From Burkholderiaceae bacterium 16 (GTDB lineage: Bacteria; Pseudomonadota; Gammaproteobacteria; Burkholderiales; Burkholderiaceae): a stretch of DNA of 64,000 nt. The translations under genes were made by a program, and so were the position numbers. The stretch covers positions 1 to 64,000 of the forward strand of contig JYOD01000004.1 in the NCBI GenBank assembly GCA_000955785.1, written 5' to 3'. This document shows positions 8,785 through 16,390 of the stretch, one piece after another (positions within the stretch are counted from its first letter, which is position 1; every line of letters starts with the position of its first letter). A model generated the notes under the pieces. The model was given only the letters and a program-made list of their open reading frames with translations. It ran no database searches and had not been told where the DNA came from.

Positions 8785-9804
8785 TCAGCCGGCAAACCCC
8801 AGCGGGTTCATCGACTGCCAGCGCCACGAATCCTCGCACATGCGATCGATATCGTGCTGCGCGCGCCATCCGATCAGCGTGTGCGCCAGTGCGGGATCGG
8901 CATAGCAAGAGGCGATATCGCCGGGGCGGCGAGCCCCTATTTCGTAGGGTACCGGGCGGCCGCTGGCACGCTGGTAGGCCGCGACAACCTCCAGCACGCT
9001 GTAGCCCCGGCCCGTGCCGAGATTGACGGTCAGGCATTGCTGCTTGTCGCGCAGGTAGACCAGGGCGGCAAGATGGCCGGCCGCAAGATCGCGGACGTGG
9101 ATGTAATCGCGCACGCCCGTGCCGTCGACCGTGGGGTAGTCACCGCCGTGCACCATCAACTTCTCGCGGCGCCCGCCGGCGACCTGCGCTACATAAGGCA
9201 TCAGGTTGTTCGGCACGCCGCCGGGGTCTTCGCCGATCAGGCCGCTTTCGTGCGCGCCCACCGGATTGAAATAGCGCAGGTACGCAATCCGCCAGTCGGG
9301 ATCGGACCGTTCCAGGTCACGCAGGATCTGCTCGCCCATCAGCTTGGTCTGGCCGTACGGATTGGTGGCCGAGAGGGGAAAGTCCTCAAGGATCGGCACC
9401 GAATGCGGATTGCCATATACCGTGGCGGAGGAGCTGAACACCAGTTGCTTGACGCCGGCGGCGTTCATCGCCGAGCACAGGGCAAGCAAGCCATTGAGAT
9501 TATTGTCGTAATAATCCAGCGGTTTGCTGACCGATTCGCCCACCGCCTTGAGCGCCGCGAAATGAATCGCCCCGGAGATCCGGTGTTCGGCAAACAAACG
9601 GTCCAGCAAAGCGCGGTCCCGGACATCGCCCTCGACAAAATGCGGACGCTGGCCGGTAATCTGCGCAAGCCGTTCGACCACAACGCGATTGCTGTTGCAG
9701 AGATTATCCAGGCCAATCACGTGATAGCCGGCCTCGAGCAAGGCGACCCAGGTGTGCGATGCGATATAACCGGTGGCTCCCGTGAGCAGCAAAGTTTCAG
9801 ACAT
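8785..9804 (-). CDS. galE: UDP-glucose 4-epimerase GalE
   Basis: Interconverts UDP-glucose and UDP-galactose with bound NAD, supplying galactose for polysaccharide or LPS. The 339 residues match the family length. The Rossmann motif is TGATGYIASH at 8-17; the third glycine of the usual GxxGxxG is Ala15. The catalytic region has S124-S126 (FSSSATVYG) and Y150-x3-K154 (NPYGQTK). Further family landmarks are YFNPVGAHESGLIGEDP and RDYIHVRDLA. ATG 9804 begins immediately before the nucleotide-binding strand. No other nucleotide-sugar gene is adjacent. Confidence 0.95.
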   Translation of the reverse strand: MSETLLLTGATGYIASHTWVALLEAGYHVIGLDNLCNSNRVVVERLAQITGQRPHFVEGDVRDRALLDRLFAEHRISGAIHFAALKAVGESVSKPLDYYDNNLNGLLALCSAMNAAGVKQLVFSSSATVYGNPHSVPILEDFPLSATNPYGQTKLMGEQILRDLERSDPDWRIAYLRYFNPVGAHESGLIGEDPGGVPNNLMPYVAQVAGGRREKLMVHGGDYPTVDGTGVRDYIHVRDLAAGHLAALVYLRDKQQCLTVNLGTGRGYSVLEVVAAYQRASGRPVPYEIGARRPGDIASCYADPALAHTLIGWRAQHDIDRMCEDSWRWQSMNPLGFAG

Positions 9805-9977
9805 AGCGGTTCATCAATAGGTTGTGAAAAGAAACCGAGCGGGCGCCACGACAGCGCGCCTGGTACATCGGGCGAAGCGCCTGTTTCTGCATCCCCTGGC
9901 GCGAGACTGCCATCGGCGGCTGGCAACGGCTCCAGGATAGGCCGCCCACATTGGGCCGGAACGGCGACTAATGGCGA

Positions 9978-11018
9978 CTAAGCATAGCAGGACGCATCTG
10001 TCGTGCCGGCGTCACCGGCCGAATTCCGTCCTGCCGCCAGGCCCGCGCGCGCCTGCCAGGCCTCGAAAGCGGCACGCAGGCGCCAGCCGGACTCCAGGTC
10101 GCGCATGCCAAGGCACTGCGCCACTTCAGCCGGGCCGGCGCCGGCCTCGAAGTGCAGTGCGCCGCAAGTATTGCGCAGCGTCTGCGGAGACGCCCGTTCG
10201 CTGCGGCCCGCCAGCACGCCGGCTTCATCCAGCAAGATCTCCACCCGGCGGTACAGCGAAGCGGCATGCAAGTGCCGCCCGCTCGGCATGGCGGGAAAGA
10301 CCAGGTTGCCCAATGTGCCGCTAGCGCCACGGATCTCCAGCCAGGCCAGCAATGCCGGCCGCGCGAAGGCAAAGACCGGCGCCTCGTAGGCGCGGCCGTT
10401 GTCGGCCCGGACCAGGCGCAGCCTGGCGGCATCCTCCGCGATGCTACCGGTGCCCAGGCCACGCGCTTCCCCCACCTTCAGGCCGGCGCCCAGCAACACC
10501 GCGACCAGCGCGGTGTCGCGCGCGCGCTTCCATTGGGTAGGCGACAGCACGGCGGCATCCTGGCCCGGCGGCTGGGCCGCCGGCGCCAGCACCCGGGCAA
10601 TCAAGGCTTCTCGCTCGGCAGGCAGCAAGAAGGCGGTGGGATCGTTCTCGCCTTCGGCAAGGTGGGCGCGTACCGCCTGGCTCGCAGGATTGTGCAAGCC
10701 GTCCTGCAGCAGCGAGAGATGGTGAAAGACGCGCTCGATCAACCGTGCATAACGGTAGCGGTGGTGCTTGTGCAAGTCCTGCTCGTCGAGGAAGGCTCCG
10801 ATCTGCTCCGCCGACCATGCCAGCGGCGCCACCCCGCGCTCCCCCGACCACCGCAAAAACTTGCCCCACATCGCGCGATAGACCACGGAGGTGCCATGGC
10901 GAAAGCCTTGGCTGACCAGCCAGCCGTCGAAAGCCCTCTCGGGTTGGGTCCGCCAGGCCTCGAGGTCCGCATCGAAGAGGGCCCCGGACGGCCCTTTGGC
11001 GCTCATGTCAGTACTCAC
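9978..11018 (-). CDS. Tyrosine-recombinase (XerC/D-like) fold protein lacking catalytic residues
   Basis: 346 residues with an N-terminal SAM-like core-binding domain (about 25-120) and a C-terminal phage-integrase fold (about 130-320). The family's catalytic set is missing: Arg I is K181 (GAGLKVGEARGL), the box-II HxLR is Q279-T-L-R282 with only R282 kept, the LGH His is M305, and no Tyr occurs where the nucleophile should be (SGWRLRAAF). DNA cleavage is therefore unlikely; a DNA-binding or accessory role is possible. The GTG at 11018 has AAGGAG five bases upstream and is preferred to ATG 11006. galE lies downstream and a 38-bp palindrome about 180 bp upstream. It is not flanked by att-like repeats or other phage genes. 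Confidence 0.75.
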   Translation of the reverse strand: MSTDMSAKGPSGALFDADLEAWRTQPERAFDGWLVSQGFRHGTSVVYRAMWGKFLRWSGERGVAPLAWSAEQIGAFLDEQDLHKHHRYRYARLIERVFHHLSLLQDGLHNPASQAVRAHLAEGENDPTAFLLPAEREALIARVLAPAAQPPGQDAAVLSPTQWKRARDTALVAVLLGAGLKVGEARGLGTGSIAEDAARLRLVRADNGRAYEAPVFAFARPALLAWLEIRGASGTLGNLVFPAMPSGRHLHAASLYRRVEILLDEAGVLAGRSERASPQTLRNTCGALHFEAGAGPAEVAQCLGMRDLESGWRLRAAFEAWQARAGLAAGRNSAGDAGTTDASCYA

Positions 11019-11339
11019 TCGCGCTCCTTCGCTGTTTTGCGGCAATGCCCGTATTGTAGACAAGTCGCCACAAAAGACCGAGGCCGGCGGCCGCAGGGAT
11101 CGGAGGTGCCTGCGGCCACTCCCTTCGGCCAAGCAAACGCCTTACGAGGCACATACACGCCAAAACGTTGCAATTGCCGCCGCGTGCTGCTACCTTTCTA
11201 CACATCGCTATGCAACTGGTTGCATAGCGATGTGTAAGCTGCCGTCGCCGCGGCGCCCGCCGGGCAAGCGGAACGATGCAGCGCAGCGCGCCGGAACGGG
11301 GCGATTTCCGCGCCCTCGGCCCACCCCGGAGGAGACACC
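11019..11339. other. 321-bp divergent intergenic region with long palindrome
   Basis: It lies between the recombinase-fold gene and the SnoaL-like gene. No ORF is supported. Its main feature is the palindrome at 11199-11236, annotated separately. Confidence 0.5.
11199..11236. repeat. 38-bp near-perfect palindrome
   Basis: Two 18-base arms (11199-11216 and 11219-11236) are exact reverse complements, separated by TG. The left arm begins TACACATCGC and ends TATGCAAC. No T-run follows on either strand, so a terminator is unlikely. It could be an operator for the divergent genes or a recombinase-type binding site. Confidence 0.85.
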
Positions 11340-11777
11340 GTGACCCAAGCAACCTTGTCAGCGGCGGCGCAGGCCTCGCTGGCAATCTGGCACCGCATGA
11401 TTGCCACCCATTCCATGGCCGACCTGGACAGCATCGTGGCCGATGAGGTGGTATTCCACTCGCCCGTCGCCCACACACCGTACCCGGGGCGCATCGCCCT
11501 GCGCATGGTGCTGGAATCCGTCAACCAGGTATTCCAGGACTTCCGCTATCACCGCAGTTTTGTCAGCGACGACGGGCGCAGCGTGGTGCTGGAGTTCAGT
11601 GCGACAGTCGACGGCAGGTCCGTCAAGGCCATCGACATGATCCGCTTCAACGACGCCGGCAAGATCGACGACTTCGAGGTCATGGTCCGCCCCAAGAGCG
11701 GCCTGGACGCGCTTGCCGCCGCCATGGGCGCCCGGCTCGCCAGCCAGAAGTCCATATTGCAGGGCGCCAGCGCCTGA
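11340..11777 (+). CDS. SnoaL-like / NTF2-fold protein
   Basis: A 145-residue single-domain protein of the SnoaL/NTF2 superfamily, whose members are small cone-shaped enzymes (cyclases, isomerases) or binding proteins. Visible features are the helical start AAQASLAIWHRMI, then VADEVVFHSPVAHTPYPGR, the paired strands VVLEFSATVDGRSVKAIDMIRF, and IDDFEVMVRP. The start is GTG 11340 with GGAGGAG six bases upstream. It is 45 bp upstream of a nitronate monooxygenase gene on the same strand, so the pair is probably an operon. The reaction cannot be assigned. Confidence 0.85.
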   Translation: MTQATLSAAAQASLAIWHRMIATHSMADLDSIVADEVVFHSPVAHTPYPGRIALRMVLESVNQVFQDFRYHRSFVSDDGRSVVLEFSATVDGRSVKAIDMIRFNDAGKIDDFEVMVRPKSGLDALAAAMGARLASQKSILQGASA

Positions 11778-11822
11778 TACCGGGATCTTCCACTCACCGT
11801 TTCAACTTCGCAAAAGAACGCT

Positions 11823-12824
11823 ATGTCTCTTCCCGCCATCCTGCAGGACCGTCTTTCGCTGCCGGTAGTCTGCTCGCCACTGTTCATCATCTCCAACCCC
11901 GACCTTGTGATCGCCCAATGCAAGGCCGGCGTGGTCGGCTCCTTCCCCGCGCTAAACGCGCGTCCGGGCCCGGTGCTCAACGACTGGCTGGACCGCATCA
12001 CCACCGAACTGGCCGAACACGACGCCAAGCATCCGGATCGTCCGGCGGCGCCGTTCGCGGTCAACCAGATCGTGCACAAGTCGAATGACCGGCTCGATCA
12101 CGACCTGGAACTGTGCGTGCGCTACAAGGTGCCCATCGTCATCACTTCGCTGGGCGCGCGCACCGAGGTCAACGACGCGGTGCACTCGTATGGCGGCATC
12201 GTGCTGCACGACATCATCAACAACACCTTCGCGCGCAAGGCCATCGAGAAGGGCGCCGACGGCCTGATCGCGGTCGCCACAGGTGCAGGCGGCCATGCCG
12301 GCGTCCTGTCGCCGTTTGCGCTGCTGCATGAAATCCGCGAGTGGTTCGACGGCCCGGTGCTGCTGTCGGGCGCCATCGCCAGCGGCGACGGCATCCTGGC
12401 GGCGCTGGCCGCGGGCGCCGACCTGGCTTATGTGGGTTCGGCGTTTATCGCCACCGAGGAGGCCAACGCGCAGGCCGCCTACAAGCAGATGATCGTCGAT
12501 AGCAACGCCTCCGACATTGTCTACTCGAACCTCTTCACCGGCGTGCACGGCAATTACCTGCGCCAGAGTATCGTCAACGCCGGGCTCGACCCGGCGGCGC
12601 TGCCGGAATCGGACCCGTCCAAGATGAATTTCGGCTCGGGCAGCGCCAAGGCGTGGAAGGACATCTGGGGCGCCGGGCAGGGCGTGGGCGCCATCAAGCG
12701 CGTGGTGCCGGCAGCCGACCTGGTGCGCCGCTTTGCCGAGGAATATGCGCTGGCACGCCGCCGGCTGGGCCTTGCCCCGCAAACGGCGCACACCAGCGGC
12801 GCCACGGCAGCCGACCTGGCCTGA
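11823..12824 (+). CDS. Nitronate monooxygenase (2-nitropropane dioxygenase family)
   Basis: FMN enzyme that oxidises alkyl nitronates such as propionate 3-nitronate. 333 residues in a TIM-barrel: PVVCSPLFIISNPDLVIAQC at the N-terminus, AGVVGSFPALN, then GADGLIAVATGAGGHAG (phosphate/flavin loop and the catalytic-His region), VLLSGAIASGDGILAALAAGADLAYVGSAF. The C-terminal part WGAGQGVGAI is typical of the bacterial family. ATG 11823. It follows the SnoaL-like gene and is convergent with a padR gene. The physiological substrate is unknown; detoxification of nitronates is the usual role. Confidence 0.9.
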   Translation: MSLPAILQDRLSLPVVCSPLFIISNPDLVIAQCKAGVVGSFPALNARPGPVLNDWLDRITTELAEHDAKHPDRPAAPFAVNQIVHKSNDRLDHDLELCVRYKVPIVITSLGARTEVNDAVHSYGGIVLHDIINNTFARKAIEKGADGLIAVATGAGGHAGVLSPFALLHEIREWFDGPVLLSGAIASGDGILAALAAGADLAYVGSAFIATEEANAQAAYKQMIVDSNASDIVYSNLFTGVHGNYLRQSIVNAGLDPAALPESDPSKMNFGSGSAKAWKDIWGAGQGVGAIKRVVPAADLVRRFAEEYALARRRLGLAPQTAHTSGATAADLA

Positions 12825-12925
12825 TTACGTCATCGCGGGCAGTCCGTCGCATTCGGCGGCGGATTGCCCTTTCCCCCGCGCCGCTGGCGGGGAACCTTAT
12901 CGCGGCGCCAATGGCGGCCGGCGCC

Positions 12926-13477
12926 TCAAGCCGGATCGTCCTGCTTATCCAGCAGCGGCAATAGCTCTTCCGCCCAGGACACCCAATCTTCCTCATAGCG
13001 GATACCCCGCTTCAGCAGTGCATGTTGCAGTTGCTGCGCGCGCGTGGGCTGCGCGGCGCAGAAATCGCGCCTCTCGATCTGGCGGTAGGTGTCGAGCCGC
13101 TCCTGGTGCAGTGCGATCAGGCGCTGCATCTCCGGCCTCAACCCTAGCGGCCCCACGACGGCATCCGCCCGCAACTTCACCAGGATCTCGTCGCGCAGGT
13201 CCAACCCGGCGGTAGGCGCAAGCACCCAGCGCGCAAGCTCGTCGCGCCCCGGCGGCAGCACGAAATAAACCTTCTTGCGATTGCGCGCATCGCTCTCGCC
13301 CTCGCCCTCTTCCGTGGCAATCCAGCCATGTTCGGCCATGCGGCCCAGTTCCCGGTAGATCTGCTGGTGCGTGGCATGCCAGAAATAGCCGATCGAACGG
13401 TCGAAGCGCCGCGCCAGCTCGTAGCCGGAGGACGGTCTTTCCAATAGGGAAGTCAGGAGTGCGTGCTGAACGGACAT
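12926..13477 (-). CDS. PadR family transcriptional regulator
   Basis: 183 residues with the PadR winged helix at the N-terminus (LTSLLERPSSGYELARRFDRSIG, WHATHQQIYRELGRMAEHGWI) and a C-terminal dimerisation helix region (LIALHQERLDTYRQIE). PadR proteins are usually repressors released by small phenolic or hydrophobic ligands. ATG 13477 (MSVQHALL) is chosen because the helix-turn-helix begins at once; the upstream in-frame ATG at 13582 adds non-conserved sequence. It converges with the nitronate monooxygenase gene and is divergent from a small unknown gene. Target genes are not evident. Confidence 0.9.
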   Translation of the reverse strand: MSVQHALLTSLLERPSSGYELARRFDRSIGYFWHATHQQIYRELGRMAEHGWIATEEGEGESDARNRKKVYFVLPPGRDELARWVLAPTAGLDLRDEILVKLRADAVVGPLGLRPEMQRLIALHQERLDTYRQIERRDFCAAQPTRAQQLQHALLKRGIRYEEDWVSWAEELLPLLDKQDDPA

Positions 13478-13868
13478 GCGGGAAGGATAACGTGAGAGGC
13501 TAGGCTGTCGCCAGGCAGTGAAGTCTTCCCTCCCGGCGTGGCTTTGATGGCAAGGGCCTATGGTAGCGCAAAGGTAGTGCAAAGCCGCGCCAGCGCATGG
13601 CGCGACCGTCCCGGGTCGCCGGCATCCGCACGGCCAGCCCCGCGGCCCGGGAGAGCGGAGAGGGCCGCTGCCATGAATGCGTGCAGCTTCTGGCGGTTAA
13701 TTGCGGGGAATATGACAGATAAGAGACAGATCAGATCCAGATATTAAAAATGCTGAATGGCATTTTGCAGCTGTCTGCAATACATTTGCAGACATAGTCA
13801 TTTCGCATGCCTGTCGCCGGTTCTCGGCCGCGGCGCAGCGCATGCCCGTCATTCACCAGGAGTGGTCC
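13478..13868. other. 391-bp divergent intergenic region (padR / small unknown gene)
   Basis: No supported ORF. The right half turns AT-rich near 13730-13800 (AGATATTAAAAATGC) and carries the inverted repeat at 13772-13794. It probably holds both promoters. Confidence 0.45.
13772..13794. promoter_or_regulatory. Inverted repeat, candidate operator
   Basis: TGTCTGCAA (13772-13780), TACAT, TTGCAGACA (13786-13794): perfect 9-bp arms, spacer 5, in an AT-rich stretch 75 bp before the small gene. The spacing fits a dimeric regulator. The regulator is unknown; PadR next door is one candidate. Confidence 0.5.
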
Positions 13869-14090
13869 ATGCAAGGACAAACAGATTTCGCCGACGACCG
13901 GGATGTCCAGTGGGAAACGGATGGCCCTCCTGTAGTGTGGCAAGCGGTACCGGCGGCAACCATGCCGGTGTATTACCGCCTGCCGGACACGCCGGAAGGG
14001 CACCATATCAAGGAGTACGCCAGCGGCCTGCGCCAGCTGGTGCGCTTTGTCGGTGTCGAAGAACAGGTCGTGAAGTACAGCCTGGCCTGA
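13869..14090 (+). CDS. Small unknown protein, 73 residues
   Basis: Family not recognised. From ATG 13869, preceded by AGGAG with six-base spacing, the product is 73 residues, acidic at the start (MQGQTDFADDRDVQWE) and with VYYRLPDTPEGHHIKEYASGL in the middle. There is no signal peptide or transmembrane segment. An upstream in-frame ATG at 13842 lacks a ribosome site. A strong intrinsic terminator follows 70 bp later and an inverted repeat precedes it, so this looks like a real, separately regulated gene. Confidence 0.7.
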   Translation: MQGQTDFADDRDVQWETDGPPVVWQAVPAATMPVYYRLPDTPEGHHIKEYASGLRQLVRFVGVEEQVVKYSLA

Positions 14091-14161
14091 TCCGCGCCGG
14101 CCGCTTCTTTCCGTGGTTTCTTCCCTTGTCTCCTCCTGCCCTGTTCCAGCGGGCCAGGATT

Positions 14162-14189
14162 AAGCCCGCGAGAAATCGCGGGCTTTTTT
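14162..14189 (+). terminator. Intrinsic terminator after the small unknown gene
   Basis: Perfect 10-bp stem (14162-14171 with 14176-14185), GAAA tetraloop, followed by a run of Ts. Confidence 0.9.
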
Positions 14190-14208
14190 CTGTGGCACGG
14201 ACGTAAAG

Positions 14209-14232
14209 AAGCCGGCCCCGAAGGGCCGGCTT
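14209..14232 (-). terminator. Intrinsic terminator of the Bug receptor gene
   Basis: 10-bp stem (14209-14218 with 14223-14232); on the minus strand the loop is TTCG and the stem is followed by TTCTTT. It lies 58 bp past the receptor stop codon and back-to-back with the plus-strand terminator. Confidence 0.8.
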
Positions 14233-14290
14233 TCGTGGCTGCCGGCAGGCCGGGCGTTGCGTCCGGGCCGGGCTGGCGATCAGGAACCGA

Positions 14291-15310
14291 TCAGTCCACC
14301 GTGGCGCCCGAAGCCTTCACCACCTTGGCCCACTTGGCGGTTTCCGACTTCATGAACGCGGCCAGTTCAGCCGGCTTTTCCGGACGCGGCTCGGCACCCT
14401 GGTCGGCCATCTGCTTCTTCACTTCCGGCATGGCCAGAATCTTCACCACTTCCGCGTTCAGGCGATCGATGATCGGCTGCGGCGTGCCGCCGGTGGCGTA
14501 CAGCGCGAACCAGGAGGTAGCTTCATAACCCGGCACGCCGGATTCCGCCACGGTCGGCACGTTCGGCAGCGCGGGCGAGCGCTTGGCCGAAGTCACGGCG
14601 ATGGCACGCAGCTTGCCGGCCTTCACGTGCGGATACGACGACGGCATGTTGTCGAACATCAGGCCGATCTGGTTGCCCAGCAGGTCGTTCACCGCCGGGG
14701 CGCTGCCCTTGTACGGGATGTGCTGGATATGCAGGCCGGTCATCGAGTTGAACAACTCTCCCGACAGGTGCATCGACGAACCGCTGCCCGACGAACCGTA
14801 TGACAGCTTGTCCGGATTGGCCTTCACATAGGCGATCAGTTCCTTGACGTTGTTGACCGGCACCTTGGGGTTCACCACCACGATGTTCGGCACCATCGCC
14901 ACGCGCGAGATCGGCGCGAAATCCTTGACCGGATCGTACGGCAGCTTGGAGTACAGCGACTGGTTGATCGCATGGGTACCGATGGTGCCCATGAACAGCG
15001 TGTAGCCATCGCCCGGCGCCTTGGCCGCGATCGATGCACCGATATTGCCGCCAGCACCCGGGCGATTGTCGATCACCACCGGCTGGCCAAGCACCTTGCC
15101 CAGTTGCAGGCCGACGATGCGCGCCAGGATGTCGGTGGTGCCGCCGGCCGAGAACGGCACGATCATCGTGATCGGCTTGGTCGGGTAAGTACCTTGAGCG
15201 TAGGCTGCACCGGTCATGCCGCCAACGGTTGCTGCCAGTGCCACGCCGGCGGCCAGCAGGCGACGGCGCGCGCTGTTGTGCAGGGTGCGGGCTTGGGAAT
15301 CGGATTTCAT
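14291..15310 (-). CDS. Bug-family periplasmic solute receptor (TctC-like)
   Basis: A 339-residue extracytoplasmic binding protein of the tripartite tricarboxylate transporter type. An N-terminal signal with twin arginines (ARRRLLAAG) ends near AYAQG. The mature part starts YPTKPITMIVPFSAGGTTDILAR, the Bug signature, followed by NRPGAGGNIGA, APGDGYTLFMG, LPYDPVKDFAPIS and HIPYKGSAPAVNDLLG. It should bind a small carboxylate or similar molecule in the periplasm. No TctA/TctB membrane genes are adjacent (orphan). It follows an SDR gene downstream of pcaIJF on the same strand, so an aromatic-acid-related ligand is possible but unproven. Confidence 0.93.
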   Translation of the reverse strand: MKSDSQARTLHNSARRRLLAAGVALAATVGGMTGAAYAQGTYPTKPITMIVPFSAGGTTDILARIVGLQLGKVLGQPVVIDNRPGAGGNIGASIAAKAPGDGYTLFMGTIGTHAINQSLYSKLPYDPVKDFAPISRVAMVPNIVVVNPKVPVNNVKELIAYVKANPDKLSYGSSGSGSSMHLSGELFNSMTGLHIQHIPYKGSAPAVNDLLGNQIGLMFDNMPSSYPHVKAGKLRAIAVTSAKRSPALPNVPTVAESGVPGYEATSWFALYATGGTPQPIIDRLNAEVVKILAMPEVKKQMADQGAEPRPEKPAELAAFMKSETAKWAKVVKASGATVD

Positions 15311-15434
15311 GTTTACTCCAGGATAAATCGCTGTAAGCCCGCACTTGTGGCGCGGGTCATCTTTTTAGTTTTTACTGACCAAATGCTGTGGCGTGATGAC
15401 GCGGCGCGATTGCCCCGGTCACGCCCAGGGACTA

Positions 15435-16166
15435 CTACACGGGTGCGACGCCGAGCGTGGTGCCGCCGCAAACGTAGAGCACCTGGCCGGTCACGAAACC
15501 GTTCTCCGGCGACAGGAAAAACATCGAGGCGCGCGCCACGTCTTCCGGCGTGCCCATGCGCTTGACCGCGATGCTGGCGAGGATACGCTTGGTCTGCTCG
15601 CTGCCTTCGGGGTTGCTCTTGCGGAACAGGTCGGTGGCGATCGGGCCGGGCGCCACGGCGTTGACCGTGATGCCGTCGCCGCCCAGCTCCATCGCCAGCG
15701 TGCGGGTCATGCCGATCAGGCCAGCCTTGGTGGCGGAATACACCACGCGCTCCGGCTTGCCCAGCGCCGCACGCGAGGCCATGTTCACGATACGGCCGAA
15801 GCCCGCCGCGCGCATCGCGGGCAGGCAGGCCTGGGTCAGCAACAGGGTGGCTTGCAGGTGCAGGCCCACCACATAGTCCAGGTCTTCCACGCGAGCCGTG
15901 TCGGCGGTACCGGGGCGGGTGGCGCCCGCATTGTTCACCAGCCGGGTGACGGCAAAGCGCGAGGTCACCTGCTCGGCCACGGCGCGGGTCGCGGCGGCAT
16001 CGGTCAGGTCGGCCTGGAAGAACGTCATATTGGGATGGGACCAGGCGGGCGCGACATAGTCGACATTGACCACCTGCGTCACGCCATCGGCCAGCAGCAT
16101 TTCGCTGATGGCACGGCCGATACCGGAACTGGCGCCGGTAACGAGCGTGGCAACGGGAAGGGACAT
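15435..16166 (-). CDS. Short-chain dehydrogenase/reductase (SDR)
   Basis: A 243-residue NAD(P)-dependent oxidoreductase of the classical SDR family. The cofactor motif is TGASSGIG at 10-17, NNAG at 78-81, and the catalytic residues are S131, Y143 and K147 (YSATK). The C-terminal VAPGPIATDLF and CGGTTLGV follow the FabG-like pattern. ATG 16166 has GGAG upstream (CGGAGTACAAG). It lies between pcaF (225 bp upstream) and a Bug receptor (125 bp downstream). 3-hydroxyacyl or sugar substrates are both possible; the sequence does not decide. Confidence 0.9.
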   Translation of the reverse strand: MSLPVATLVTGASSGIGRAISEMLLADGVTQVVNVDYVAPAWSHPNMTFFQADLTDAAATRAVAEQVTSRFAVTRLVNNAGATRPGTADTARVEDLDYVVGLHLQATLLLTQACLPAMRAAGFGRIVNMASRAALGKPERVVYSATKAGLIGMTRTLAMELGGDGITVNAVAPGPIATDLFRKSNPEGSEQTKRILASIAVKRMGTPEDVARASMFFLSPENGFVTGQVLYVCGGTTLGVAPV

Positions 16167-16390
16167 CTTGTACTCCGACCGGCCGCAACTGCGCCGGGTC
16201 ATGCTGGAAAGGGATGCGACCAGAGCCGGCGAGCCAGTCGGCCCAGTCGGCCCAGTCACACTGCTTCTTTGCGTTTGGGAACTTCAAAGCCTGCACGTCC
16301 ACCGGGGACTATCGGCGTCGATGCGGCATTCTTTAGCAGACGGCGCCCGCGAGCCGAAACCCGCGGGCGCCGAAACCGCACCCACTGCGA

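Noticed and set aside
9978-14090. Integrated phage or genomic island around the recombinase-fold gene
   Set aside because: No direct-repeat ends, tRNA gene, phage genes or composition change are visible, and the recombinase itself appears inactive.
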